From: Mesocentrotus franciscanus
Lineage: Eukaryota > Echinodermata > Echinoidea > Camarodonta > Strongylocentrotidae
Assembly (NCBI GenBank): GCA_037976565.1
Contig: CP137675.1
Span: 26,366,831-26,430,830, forward strand
DNA: 64,000 nt
Direction: 5' to 3'
Shown here: in pieces, positions 11,836 to 25,851 of the stretch
How positions within the stretch are numbered: position 1 is the stretch's first letter
Layout: each line of letters begins with the position of its first letter
Made by a program: the position numbers and the translations under genes
The notes under the pieces: model-generated
Seen by the model: only the letters and a program-made list of their open reading frames with translations
The model's database searches: none
Told to the model about the DNA's origin: nothing

Positions 11836-13471
11836 GTAATTTTCTTTCAAATTATCCAAATTTTTCTATCGACTATTCCATATACCAGTGTAGCAACACA
11901 AATGCAAGGATGACTTGCAAAAAATAAAGTATTAACTCACCGAAAACCCAGTAAAATAGGTTTATATCAAACCGTTTCTTTTCATAATGGACTAAGAAAA
12001 AGAAACGAAAAGATGGAAAATATCACTGCACTCTAATTCCCTTACCCGAAAAACTTATTGAAATTTGATTATAAAGCACAATAATCTATGGATCTCTTGC
12101 TGGCTATTGTTATAAAGAGACAACAGTAGCAAAATGTGGCTATGCATCATAGTACATATCTACGCATTACTGAAGCTATGTATATTTGATGAGTACGAAA
12201 CACACCTTATAGTTCTATCGACCCGTATATTCCGAGGAAAAGTATAAAGCAGCACTAAATAAGTGAATATTGATAAGTTCTTATAACATTTTTTCCCATA
12301 CATATTCACGACTCTCAGCCATTCGTGATTTTACTATGGAACGCTACACGAGCAATAATGCATAGGAATTTGAGTGCGGTTACAGACAAGTATATCATTG
12401 GCAATCGAATCTACTATCGTATTGACCCCGAGAATAGATACCAAGATGGTTATAATTTGAGTATGTGGCTATGATAATTATATATCGAAGAACCCCATAC
12501 ATTTACTATATTTTTTTTTTACCATAGGTTGGCAGTTTTTATGACGCCAAAACTTTATCATTATCACCACAAAGTGAATGTACCATCATTTGAATATTTA
12601 TAGCAATATCGAAAATAAAAAGAACTAAATCGCGGATTAATAGATTAGACTTTTACAATTAGTGAAACACTTTGCATTTGGAAAGGCTACATCATACATA
12701 TAAAAATTGAATCCTGCAATTTCAGTTAGAAGAGGACTTATGGTGTGATATCGTGCAGAGAATATCGCCCTGTATGTCAGGTACTAGTAGTCATAGTTAG
12801 ACCTCCATGCATGGCTGCACATCTTGCATCGATGGCGGCCGTCTTATTCGTCGATGTTTCACCACCGAACGCCCTCTACTAGGTGCGGCAACGACTGGCT
12901 TTAGCGACTGTCTTTGGAATGCATCATCATACATGCCAGTATTCCGCACCTGTACCCTCTCTCCTAGAATATCCTTGTTAATGTCCTTCCATCTACAGGG
13001 GCGGGTAGCGTTGTGAAAGTTGAGCTCTCATCGATCTCTTGCTGTTTTTCCAGCAAAAGCGTCGATGACCTGAGGGATTAGATCTAGGCTTGATGATCCA
13101 GCGTTGAACTTGGAACCACCTTTAACACTAGAGCAGTGTCTGCGAGGTTGGGCTAAAACATAAGGCTCAAAACAACTGGTGCTAATAGTCTGTTACCCTT
13201 GTCTCTCCGTCAACACCAGCAACCGCAGCTCCACAAGCTTATGGGGTACGGTTTTTGCATTGATTCGTCTTTAGTTTGATACATGAACGTCAGAGGTATC
13301 TTGTGACCGGAGCAAACCATCTTTGCCCTTTTTGGAGTATCTCAGGAAGTCACTTTAGATATGAGGAAGCGAAGCTTCATGGCCCTGCCTTCCTCGCACT
13401 CTCTCACACACAGTACACACTCTCTTTCTCCATCTATTTCACTTGCACTCACGAGTTTGTGTTCATCACTA
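11836..13471 (-). other. Probable 3' UTR and downstream sequence of the KCNN gene
   Basis: The part next to the stop (about 12780-13471) has higher GC than its surroundings and no repeat signature, as a transcribed UTR might. The rest is AT-rich. The + strand open frames here show no family. Confidence 0.4.
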
Positions 13472-13927
13472 TCAAGGTCCTCGGTTTCCTTCTTTTGATA
13501 TACTGACATCAGGGATGCTGAACGCCCTGACCGTATCGTCGCGTCGCGGTTCTTCATTCGACGGGAACTGCATGGGTAACGAGTGAAGCGGTCGCAGCCG
13601 CAAACCCGCACCACGCGAGTTCATTGCGTGGTGGTTATTTGTTGCGAGGTCATTGTCCAGACATTGAAGCTGATTGAAGCGGTTATCCTGCATGGTCGGC
13701 TGGATGAGGTTCGGCGAAGGGGGCGCTAGATATTGCTGAGAGGAGAGAAGCTGGGTCTGCTGTTGTAGAAGTTGAGCGTTTTGCATCAGAGCGGACATGA
13801 CCTGAGGCAAACCGTCGAGGGAGGTCTGTAGCTGGTCTAGTCTTCCCTCCAGGCGGCTCACCCTGTCCTCCAACTCGGCTTTCCCCGTATGCATATCTGA
13901 TATCATCTCGAACATAACGTTTTGTGT
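13472..13927 (-). CDS. KCNN: KCNN terminal exon: coiled coil and Gln-rich tail
   Basis: The acceptor TGTTTTCTTCCAG leads to [20 protein letters not shown] and a heptad-like coiled coil ([17 protein letters not shown]), then a Gln/Leu-rich stretch ([17 protein letters not shown]) and a Pro/Asn/Arg tail ending EGNRGP-stop. There are 151 residues plus the TGA. The first 45 residues align with the family; the remaining ~105 are lineage-specific in sequence. No break is seen. Confidence 0.93.
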   Translation of the reverse strand, partial: TQNVMFEMISDMHTGKAELEDRVSRLEGRLDQLQTSLDGLPQVMSALMQNAQLLQQQTQLLSSQQYLAPPSPNLIQPTMQDNRFNQLQCLDNDLATNNHHAMNSRGAGLRLRPLHSLPMQFPSNEEPRRDDTVRAFSIPDVSISKEGNRGP

Positions 13928-16900
13928 CTGGAAGAAAACATACGAGGGACAACAATGATTATTTTTAAATAACAAGCTTGTTCATAAAGTAAATGTATGA
14001 AAGTTCGTTACATTAAACTGCTGTCAGTGTTTTTCCATATAGTCGAAAGGAAGTGACATTTTGGTCTTACAATGTGAATTTGAAACGATTGAGCGGAAAA
14101 AATATTTCTTTGGCAAATACCATGTGTTTAAAAGGCAACAATTCATGACTCAAAACAGTGAATGTTAATTTGAAAAGGTAATCTCCATAAAGGCCTATTT
14201 ATCGACATGATTCAATGATATTTCAAAATTCAAAAGAAATAGGTACTTAAAAAAAAAAAAAAATTTAGGCCTTTGTGAGAGAATGCGTTTTCGTGGTTCC
14301 TCCCCTTCAATATCCCCTACCCATGGTGATCAAACAAAAAACTACACTACAGTCCCCGACACACAAACACAAACACATACACCCACTACACAAATCTTAC
14401 GTATGCGGTTAGCAAGTTTCAACTTCTACGGCATTTCATTGGACAAATGCAAACAAGGATGTGCTCAGCGAAGCAATTCGATCGGCAACAGCGAGAACAA
14501 CATACAAACACGTACAAAAATGACATGGCATATTTCGAACTGTAGCTATCAATCTTCCAATGCATGCTACAGAACGAACTCATGCGCTTAGAATAAATTT
14601 GCCAAAAACAGATGATTCCTGGGCCCCATCTCACAAAACTTTGTTATAAGCTAGTGAAATCCTAATTGCTTCTGATTGGTTATCAGCAGATTTGTCACTG
14701 ATTATTTGTCATTTATCATTGAAAAAAGGCTTTGTGAAACGGGTTCCTGATGTCTATTCAATATTCTCTAATCGTGGTTAAAATAAGACATCTTTGCTCA
14801 AATGCAAAGCGTTTTCTATTAAAAAAAATTAAGGATCTTATTGTTTGGAAAAGAATTTTTATCGTGACCATCCCCATTATGTGTACAAACATGTTGACGT
14901 CACTGATGTGACGTATACCTTTCTAAAACTACGTACATACATACAACATTAAACGAAGCAGCCGTAACAATAAGTCTCATGCATTAACATGCAAATCATT
15001 CTAACCATTGACATACTTCTAGTACCTAAGTGTGCAGTATATGTGCTACGTTCTTACGTGTACTTTGGGTACAGCCTGAGCGGCAGACAGAGACCACACA
15101 TAACAAAGTGATACAATAAAGAAATTCTCAATAACATTTTCCACAAAATTACGCTCCGCGCGATGGACTTAAGCGCGCGCTACGAGCGCACGCGCGTAAA
15201 ATGATTGTATGGAACGCGCAATGAACAAGGGAACGAGTATTGCTATTTAGAAAACCCATGGAGCGTTTCTGTACATAAATTACAATTCAATTAAGGTAGG
15301 TATTATTTGTTTCATGTTATCGTTTATCGTTTAAAATGAGCTGTAACACTTATGGTAGAATCACACAAATATGTAACTTCGGAAGAAGTTCTTTCCGAAG
15401 TGAAAGACAATTATATCATGATCATAATGATCCACAACTGTTGCAGAAGTAATAAGAATGTTCATCGGTTCTGATAACTTCAAACTATAAGAATAAAAGA
15501 AAGACAAATAGGCCCTATTGAGTTTTCTAGCATGACTCGTGTTGAACAGTTAAGATGACATGTAGTAGTATTAGTAGCAGCAGTAGAGGTAGTAGCAGAC
15601 GCAGGAACACTAGTCGTGGTCCCAATAGTAATACTAGAAGTATCAGCAGCAGTAGCAGTAATAGTTGTCGTAGTACACGTACGTGGTAACACTTACTTAA
15701 CATAATAAATAATCACAGACCTAAACTTCATGTTAATTATATTGCTCTGTCTCGTAACAGAAATCAATCCATGTTGTTTCCCTACCTGTATGTGTTTACG
15801 TCACGAATGTTTAATTTATCACTCTATATACACTACATGAAAATCTATCCGTGGTACCGAGCGAATAAGGCAGACACTACATGACAATACACCCGTGGTC
15901 CTAAGGAACGACGTAGCATGTATGTGGTCTCTAGAACGATTACTTGTATTTAATCTAGCAAGTGTCTGGAGGATGGAATTAGTCTCTACGAAAAACGAAT
16001 GTCGATAATTACGTATCTAGCAAAAGGCCAGCTAGTACAGCCCAGGGGCTATGTGTTTTAACACCCACGCTGTACGTCAAATTGCAAGGCGCCTTAAGTC
16101 AAACCTAGTCTTTCTCACCAGACGTTTCGAACATACACACGAGAACAAAGAGAAACATTAAGAGAGAGAGAGAGAGAGAGAAAGAAGGATGTATGAGAGT
16201 TTTCTATCATAATCCCCTTTCTTGCTTTTGAATTCTCTAGTGTAGACAAAAACCGAACCATGATAACTTTACCTCCATAACCATTGTAACTAAAATATCG
16301 ATATCATTATAAAAAAATATTGAAGTCTAAATACACTGTTTATCAATGTTGTTATTAATGGAAGATGATTTTCAAACCATTACCACTGTTTTCACCCTTT
16401 GATAATTTGCACTGCATTGATATTAACCAAGGTACTCGAAGTTCACCCAACCATTCTAGGTACATAGATAATACTACGCATATGTACATGTCGACATGTC
16501 GAAACAAATCTTTTAACTGTTAAACAACGTGTCATTATGTGAAGGTTTGGTTTAAGTTTCCTGTTTTACAAATCTTTTGAGACAATTATTGTTAAAAATC
16601 ACAATTATAAATTTGCATGACAAATCGCTTTAGATACATGTATTTCAGTTACTGAGTTTTAAACTCTGTCATTATAATACATACATTATTAAGGTTAGTA
16701 CGCCTCAACACGCTGCACAATCGACGAAATGAGAACGACGACATCTCCTATCGTTGAGCCGCTGTTCCGCACGACACGCATACTACAGAACAAAATAGCT
16801 TACAGGAAAATTGCAGGTATATAGATATATATAAATATAATATATATAAATATGAATAAAATATATTAACATATTGAGAGGCCTTTGGTTATGCAATAAT

Positions 16901-19900
16901 AACTGGAACATTTATTACGAAAAGAAATATCTACATTATATTTGTAAATAATCTATCTCAATATTGGTATAAGCTGCTTGGTTGAGAGAATTACCAGCTT
17001 GAGCAAATCACAGTATTGCGTTATCATGCTTCCGTGTCTCTGTGATGCTCTTTCGCATCATCCAAGGTCACTCTGCGAACTCACAAGCGTCGAGTATAAC
17101 ACATAACCCTCTAAAGAAGAAATTAATGGTGTACAAACATGACACGTAAAATGTTTCTAACTTATTGTTAAAATGGCGTGGTAAAAAAACTTTGAATTTA
17201 TCATTTTCACTAACATCACCACTCAAATACAAAGTTCATCAATCGCATCGAATGCAGAGGTTAAAGAGTTGTTTGACAAGGAGTTGGGGTTTCTTCATAG
17301 GGTTATGTATTATGCTGTTTTATGCACGACCGTTTGTGAGTTCGCAGAGTGACCCTGGACGGTGTGAAGGAGCCTCGTAGATACGCGGAAGCGTGATCAC
17401 TTAATACTGAGCTTTGCTCAATCTGATTACGGCGGCAAAGTAATAATACACTGCAAGGAAATAAATAGGAATAAAATGAAAATAAATCAAAGAGAGTAAT
17501 AGTTGGTTATAATTGTCTTCTCAAATCAAGATGAAATAGGAACAAAATGATAGTAAAGGCATGAATGCAAGGCTAACCATGCAGTCATACATGCTGGGAA
17601 TGGTTAGGCCATTTTCCGACTTGGAAAAGAGCTAAGAAATATGGCTTGGAGTATATATGTCCAATAAATAATTAAATAGCTCGGTAAAAAAAAATTGACG
17701 TAGAAATAGAAAGCAACGAAGGAATAGGCCAGAATACGTAGCTGGGATCAGATATGGACTGATTATAAGAATTAGTATATCAGGATGTAGGAACAAAAAT
17801 GTAAGAGGGTTGTCGTTGATTATAGAGATAATTTTGTTATAAAGGGAAAGGGAACATGCGGGTTAATATAACACCTCTCTCTATCAATTTCAATTCATCT
17901 TAAGAGTATATGTTAAGGGTTGAGGCGTCAACAGGAGAAGAAAAAAAATGAAATTAACGGATGGATGCGAGCATAAAAAAGAATATTTTCTCCATGATGA
18001 TAATAATAATAATAACAGCCATCGGGATAGCAGGGATAGGGCGAATTACCTACATGTCTGTAAACCGCTGGTGGTTTAGATGCATACATGGCCATTTCAG
18101 CTCTCGATACGCGCGCTAGCAACGGCTGTGGTATACAAACAGAGAAGTCAAATATATTTGCTAGGGGAATGAACAGAAACAAGGGAAATGTATTGCCAAA
18201 CAAGAATCAATTTCATACTCCTTTTCTTCAAATATTTCCGATGTATTCTTTAAAGGAAGGTAAGTGATAAAGAAAGGCACTAAATAGCTAAAAGTCGAGG
18301 ATTTTCTTTTCGTCTTTTCTTCGTTTTGGTTTCGGTTAGACCACAATGAGCAATCGACGGGTGCAGCGCCACCTTTTGTTGACAATAAACTAAATTGGCT
18401 TTTCGTTCTCGGCTGCTCGAAGCAGACTGGCCCTTATAATAAAGGCCTACATGGATGGAAATGGCAAGCCCATTGGTCTAAATCCATTCCCATGCTTCAA
18501 GTTTTTGACCACTTGGTGCTTTGCGCAAATTATATTTTGGAAAAGAAAACAACCGTGCTGTTTATTCAAAATACGAAAGCGCTCTTTTCTCGTTTTCTTG
18601 GTAGCTCTAGTTTTTAGAATATGCTCTGCTGGTTCTGAAGGCACTATGCGCCCATCCGAGAGCTCGAAGTGGCCACCTATACATCTTTTTTTCCTTATAC
18701 ATGGGACTATTACTAATATTGGGGATACACAACTGTGAGACAGAATATTCTTGATTTGGAAATGGGAGGTAAGTGGTGGGGGAAATACTAAGGGGTGGAT
18801 CGGGGCAATGGAATTCTTAGTCAAATCTAGATGCGTGTACTATGATGTTACAAAGTAAATGTCTAAGGGAGTTTTGTTGGTCACGAAATTAGTACTTTTC
18901 ACAACATTAGTTTTAGGGTGACGATTAGTTCTACACTGATTTCAATATAGGACAGTATTTGTTACCGAATACAAATATATCTTACAAAGCAAAGTAATAG
19001 AATGGCAGAAATGAGCAATGCGCCTTTACATGGATGAACATTATACACAATAATATAATTATCAGCATTATACAACCAATCTTTTTTTACAGAAAAAAGG
19101 ATAATATTTGAATTGCACTGTTTTGATCAGCCGTGTAGGATACACACTTGGATGTCGTATGAATGTTTCCGTATCACCTCTCCCATCAGATATATGCACA
19201 TATAGGACGGTGGAGGAATATGAAACAATTACTCTATCCAGCTCTCCCTGGCCAAAAGTGACAGAGCCATAGATTTGAAACGGTGATATTTTCAGTGCAC
19301 ATGCATGTAAGTAGATATTACTTGGTCTAGTCCGAGCTCCGTCGGTTTGGTTACTGAGTCAGGGAGGGATGTTTCCAGCAACTGTTCCATGTTCTCCACA
19401 TTTAACAATGTGTACCAAGCGGCACTTCATACTTCAGAAGAAGAAAAAACCCTCTCCTTGAGCTTGTTGTTTTACATTCCCAGTCGATACAAACCATGTT
19501 GTAAATTTAATCATCTTGAGTTTGACGTAACCCTAAGCGACGAATAATGACACAATGACACACTGCGCCAGTCCATTCTATTGTAACACCATTCATTGAA
19601 ATTTGAGTATTTCTTCGCAGTTGAAACCTGAATGTTACTGAAACCCCGCATAAGCACATGACGCCGTATCTCTAACTCATCCGTTACACACAATGTGCCA
19701 TTTCCCAATGCGTTATTATCTGCAACAATTAAGTGTAAAGGTAGGCATGCGCCAGTAATTCAAGATACTGTTTGCACTGTTCATTTTTGTGTGTGTACGA
19801 TATCATAATATCACTGTGCGTCAAAGACGGCGCCAAACTGTGACGCAGTCTTACGTCAGCAAATGACGTACGCCTCGTATCCAACGGGCTTAGGAAACGT

Positions 19901-22900
19901 ATTTGCTGCGACGTTCATAATCTAATGCAGTCTTTAAAGGTAGTGTATCCCTTTTGCAGCAAACATCAAATTCTGTAGTACTTTGCAGGAATTATGAATA
20001 CTGTATGTCACGTATGTCCTATCTGTGGAATTTAAACGTTAGCAGTGTCCTAGTATTCAAATTATGCAAGGAACCCCGCTTACTTTCTAGACTTAATTGT
20101 CAGACACTATTGACACTATAGACTGACTTCTTTTTTTCTTTGATAATAACATACATAAAATGAGTTGTAAAGGGTACATAAGCATTTGTCTACATCAATA
20201 ACCCACTTCTTGTAATGGCCAAAATTAAACTGATTGAATCTTTGCGCAACACAAAACGTACGACCATTCTGTACAAGGGTCTGAAAATCAGACTATTTAA
20301 TTTAACGAGCGCGATTTAACAACTAACGGTCGTTATTTTCCCACAAAAAGACATTTTCAAGTCCTTTTGTTTTGAGGGAAGTTCTACATTAGTATTATCT
20401 TTCAAATGCCGTTGGAATTTAACCTTTTCATTTTTTGGGCCTGCAAATGGAACATATACCTTTAAAGGCTATTGATATCTAAGATTTTAATCTCTCTCTC
20501 TTTCTATTCCTTATATTCTTAACAATCAGGGTATTCTACTGAAACTACTTCAGATTTATGCATACTGCCATCTGCTTCTCTCACTATACCGATGTGTCGA
20601 CAGCCATGTCCCACAATGCATCAAAAACTGCATGACGCTGCCTTTAAAGTACAAGTCCACTCCACTGAAAAGTTGAGCTGATTAGATAGACAAAAATCTA
20701 AAAAGCCCAAATATAACTTGGTTTTGGAAAATGGTGCTCAGATTTATTTTTAATAATTTTTTTTAATGAGCAAAAACAAGTTAATGAGCGAGTCGGTTGT
20801 GACGTAGGGTCCTCACAACACAGATTCGTAATGTAACCAAATTTAATGCATACGTCTTTGTGAAGTGCCTCGATACAAACTATTTCATTCACCTGATAAG
20901 AATAATGAAACACTATTATTCTTATCAGGTGAATGAAATAGTTTGTATAGAGGCACTTCACAAAGACGTATGCATTAAATTTGGTTACATTACGAAAATA
21001 GCCTATTGTCAGAATGTATACCGCTGGCACTTTCGTTGTGAGGAGCATACGTCACATCCGTACAGCAATATAAATGTTTTGCTCGAAATACCCAAAACAA
21101 AAATCGCTCTTAAAAATCACCTGATTGAAGTACGCCCGTGATATTTGGCAGTTTTAACCTTTGATTTATTTACAACATGTTATAATTTTTGAAAATCGGA
21201 GTGGACTTGGGCTTTAAAGATGATATGATCGCAAAATATATAACTACCAGGTGTTCATTCCGCCATTCGATTATCAAACACTGTCTTTCATCAGTGGTTT
21301 CTTTCTCCTATACGATCGAGCGAGATTGTGCAGGTAATCTGACAGGAAATGTTTCACCTAACGAGACCCTCTTGTTCACATAATGCGAATTAACAACAAC
21401 TTACACTGCTATGGGGGTAGTTTTAATCAGAACCTAAATTGTAAGTAGCCGTACGTAAGAATATAGATCCCTGGTTAGAGACATAATAATGAATGTTTGA
21501 TTCAAATAATGATCAGAAAAAGAGAGAATTTAGAAATAACCTTTCATTCATAATACTTATGGATTTCTCATTTTACTACTTGCACAATTTTTTACTCAAA
21601 GTAATTAACATTTACTTCACATATCTGTATATATAGGCCCATATATATTGATAACAAAATCAGTGGTAGCAATATTTACCCTTTTCACTTATGTGCATTA
21701 TAGGCCCTACGCTTTCTTTTCTCACTAACGTCAAGGTCAGTTATTCAAGTGTTGCACCAATATGTCAAGAAAATGTGCATTGTAAGTTGTTGTTAGAACG
21801 TATACATTGCAGCTTAACACAATATTGAAGATTATCCCATTCTATTTCAACATGCCACAAGATTAAATAACGATTATACTTGGATGTTAGAGAGTATCAC
21901 AATATAGGATAGTTTACACCTCGATACACGCTCACCGGCACTGCAAAATTAAATATAATCACAGGCATAGTATATGAACTCTGTAGCAACAGATGCTAAG
22001 TGTGTGTGTGTGAGCAGTGACGGAGATTTTGTATAGCTTGTAATGTTACGCCATATCGGAATTGAGCCTGCATTTTAGACGTAATTTAATACACAGAGTG
22101 TGCGCATAGCGGCATAGATGCTTTTTTCAGGCCCCGGGCCATTCGCTTCGAAAAGGTCACCGCGTCAAGAACGGGGAGTGCAACACCTAGCTTTCGTGTC
22201 TACCGGGAGCAGAAGTCGGGGCTCGCCGTGGCATTTTCTTGCATCGTATTATGGCATCGGATATATGCAGAAATTCGGCAGGAATTATGATTAGAATCAT
22301 TATTATCATAAGCACGCTCCCTGCCTCCTTGAAGAGCAAGGCACGGCGTGTGGTTTTGACATAGGTTTCAGCTTTGCCTACTAATGTGTCTGTGCCAAAG
22401 GTGATAAAAAGATGTCTGAATATCATATCACTGTAGTATCATACTTTATCATAGAAACTATTTATCTTTCTCGAGTTCAGTTAGAGTTTAATTTAGAAAA
22501 TGTAATTTTTGGTTTTGAAGACAAAAGAAATGATGCTTTAAATTGCATGGTGACCTTGATTAAGCACCAACTATTTGTACAAAAGCTTAACAACAAAATT
22601 CCAAATTTTAGTTCTCTGAAGAAGAAAATTATTCAATATTATGAAGACGAGAGATATATTCATTCTATATCTGGTATGTTTAACAATTTTTTCACTAAAT
22701 GGCAGGCACTTCATCATTTGTTTATATGAAAAAGAGAGAAATGTGAAAGTATTTTGTTTTATTTGAGTTAAAGTAAGACTTGATTTCATTGAATTGTAAA
22801 ATGTTTTGCTTGATTTTGATTCAATAAAATAGCGAGCTAAATCGTAAAAAATATCTTTGACGAATCTTATTTATTTTACAAACAAGAGCAGACAAATGAG

Positions 22901-25807
22901 TGAAATTCCCGTCATAAAAGTATACCTCAGAAAGCAATATTTTGCCTTACATAATTATACCGAGCGTACGTGAAAGCTCTCTTTTGTGGAACAACATCAT
23001 GAAACGATGCTTATACTAGCAAAGCATTCAAAATATACTGGCCGTAGATAGACCTAATCACGTACTTAATATTAAGCAACTTAATAACTTCAAGGTTATC
23101 TACAGACACTTGGCAAACATGCATCTAAAGCCCGGGGATTTTCATCATAAAAACATGAAATGCTTTATGAATTCAATTTTCGAATCATTATATCCTTCTT
23201 TGGGTTACAAGTTCTAACCTATCTTGTACTGAAGTATTCTAAAATCATATTTACACCAATAAGTCAAGTCTTCCCCATGTTCTTATAACACACGTGCAAA
23301 AACATTTCGGCTCTAAAAAAAACATATTCCCGATTACGCGGCACTGACAGGCTTAATCAAAAGTCGAGATGTCACTGGACTAGCACGACATTTTCCTAAT
23401 TCAACCCGATGGTCGCTGCGGGAAACTTAGCTATAATATTAATAATGACTCTACCGCAGCTGGCAATGAATACTCCATACATATTCCATTTAAACAGTCT
23501 GCCTTAAATAGCGTTTACATCAGGATGCATTATGAATAATTTCCCAATACATAACTTGAGAAATATCCATGTTATCTGTTTGTGTTTTCTCCATTCTTTT
23601 CCATAAGTGATTCGGATGATCAAAATTATTTACGCCTTATACATGAACAAACGCACTTTTGTTATCGTTTCTAAGCGGTTTCTAAGCGGATTGAAAGCCA
23701 GTCTATACATAGGCCTAGTAAAGAATGTGTGAGAAAGAGAGAGAGAGAGTGAGAGACGGAGAGACTGAGAAAAGGGTAGAGAGAAGGGAGAGAGGAATAA
23801 AGAACGCATAATAAAACAAAATGCGCCAGGCAATTGCAGCTGCTTTCGATAATCCACAGGTGAGGGCAGTGCCTTAAAATCCGCAGAGCAAAACAATAAG
23901 AAATAGAAATTAAAAATTGAAATAACAGCATGAAAAATAGGAGAGTATGGATGGTTACTGCTGTGGAGAGAGAAAATATAGAAAACGAGCTAGGGTGCAA
24001 ACATATTCATTGTGCATATCAAGGGCCTTCGTGCATATGCTACGTTTCTTTTTTTAATAGTTGTGTGTTCAGCGCTTTGGCGAGACGCCATTTGAGGTTG
24101 ATTAAAAAACATCACAAAATGAATGGAAAACATACGGATGGAGACGAGTGATCACGTGACCAACAAAGATACGGACTGAGTGTGTGGTAGGTAAAAAAAA
24201 TGATGCTCTATCCATACCAGTCAGGGAGGGATGCCGTTTTTGGAGGACAGCCGATGTCCTCCTATAACGGCACAATTGCTGCAGCGAGCAGCGTGGGTAA
24301 AGGTTCACGCGTGTTCACTGATGCGGAAATTGTGCCGTTAACGGAGGACATCCCTTGCCCTTCAAAAACAGCCGTCTATACCGAACTGCATACAGACAAA
24401 AGTGACGGATGGAATTACGACTATTAACGTCCACAAATGAAGACCTAGTCGATTCACACAGTCATTCTGTAAATCTAGACAATCTCAGGATACAGCCATC
24501 AGGTTTAATTGAGGACATACTGACGTTCAAAGGCCATTCAAGTACAACGTTTACATTCTCACGTGTTCAACACATAGACCGACCCTCATTCCTTTCAATA
24601 CATAACACCAACAGTCCATTTTCCATAGAAGACTAAACTAGACAGCGTTAGAATCACTTATTGACCAAGTCATTGTATTACGCTTGTGTCCATGACCGGA
24701 GGAAATTAAAATTTCAGTCGTTGGTGGGAACTAGAATAGGAGGCACTTGTTGATTAAATTATCGAAATGAAAACCTTTGGTGTAAAATACAGAGGGTGGA
24801 AAGGGTGGAATGCAAGACGGTAGTACGATTGCTACCATGGTTACAGACAATCTTACCTTTGCCATATCTACTACTGTGCTTGCTTCGTCAGCTAACTTTC
24901 GCTGATCCATTTTTGTTTTTCTTAACCTGTAACAGGGAGATAGTGTAATGTGTAAAAAGGGAAGCAACGCATAGAAATGGTTAGTCTGTTATACATCTTA
25001 CATTTTGCACTCATGGTAGTGATCTAACCGCTTGTAACGTTATTTTAGAAGATGAAATACCTCCATCATCAACATTACTCAATAGCCCTCTGGATTGTAT
25101 GGGCTTGAGGAATGGGGTAAAAATGAAAGGCTAATTTGGGCCAAAGTGGGAACAGCCAAATCGTGTAAGCGATTAAGCTTTCGTAACAGGGACTAATGGG
25201 TGTTGGGAAAGCTCCATATACTTTCAGGAGAGAGAGAGGCAGAGACAGAGAGAGACAGCGAGAAAGAGAGAGAGAGAGAGATATATATACAGAGTGAGAG
25301 AGATAGAAAGTGAGAGGCAGAGAGAGAGAGAGAGAAGTCAAAAGTTTAGGAAATCTTATTTTATTCCAGATATCAGGACTGGGGCTCAGATATACGGTTA
25401 GAAAGAAATGCGATTAGCTCCCGCAAATTTCTTGGAAATGATCCGAACTCTAAAGAAAACTCCTATCCTTATCGAGTTTCACTTTAATTGACGTCTGAGG
25501 ACAGGCAGAGTGACAGGGGGAGATAAGATCGAGAGAGAAAAAAAAATGAAGATTAAAAAGAAGACACACAAATATAGAGAGTTACAGAGAGATATAGAAT
25601 GGGAGGAAGAAGGGGAGTGAGATGTAAAGAAAAAAATGGAGATGTATTAGAGATATTCGCAAGAAAGGGAGCGGAACACTGAGAAAGAAAAACAGAGAGC
25701 GATATCGAAACTCCAAAAAAGAGAAAGAGAGATTAACAAATACAGAAAATGAGGTAGAAAGAGGAAAAGGGATTGCACTTACACACAAACACACAACTAC
25801 AACCAAA

Positions 25808-25851
<44 letters not shown>

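Larger units (their letters stand above)
13928..24856 (-). other. KCNN last intron (10.9 kb) with inserted repeats
   Basis: Contents include a MITE (14617-14750), a CpG-rich patch near 15155-15225, a (GA)n run at 16160-16182, foldbacks at 16990-17430, 20643-21218 and 24228-24378, a possible cassette exon (18050-18125), and an L1-like reverse transcriptase remnant (22412-22829). The remainder is AT-rich with no readable gene. Confidence 0.8.

Noticed and set aside
15480..15692. Thr/Ser-rich mucin-like frame (-)
   Set aside because: It is produced by an imperfect AGTAGCAGC-type triplet repeat; no signal peptide or splice context.
18447..18824. Overlapping frames of 125 (-) and 95 (+) codons
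   Set aside because: Neither shows a domain, and each is largely explained by the other strand being open by chance.
19511..19735. Exon-like - strand segment after an acceptor TTGTTGCAG
   Set aside because: The frame is protein-like but out of phase with KCNN, and no partner exon was found.
20698..21141. Two similar open frames on opposite strands
   Set aside because: They are the two arms of the foldback element read in opposite directions.
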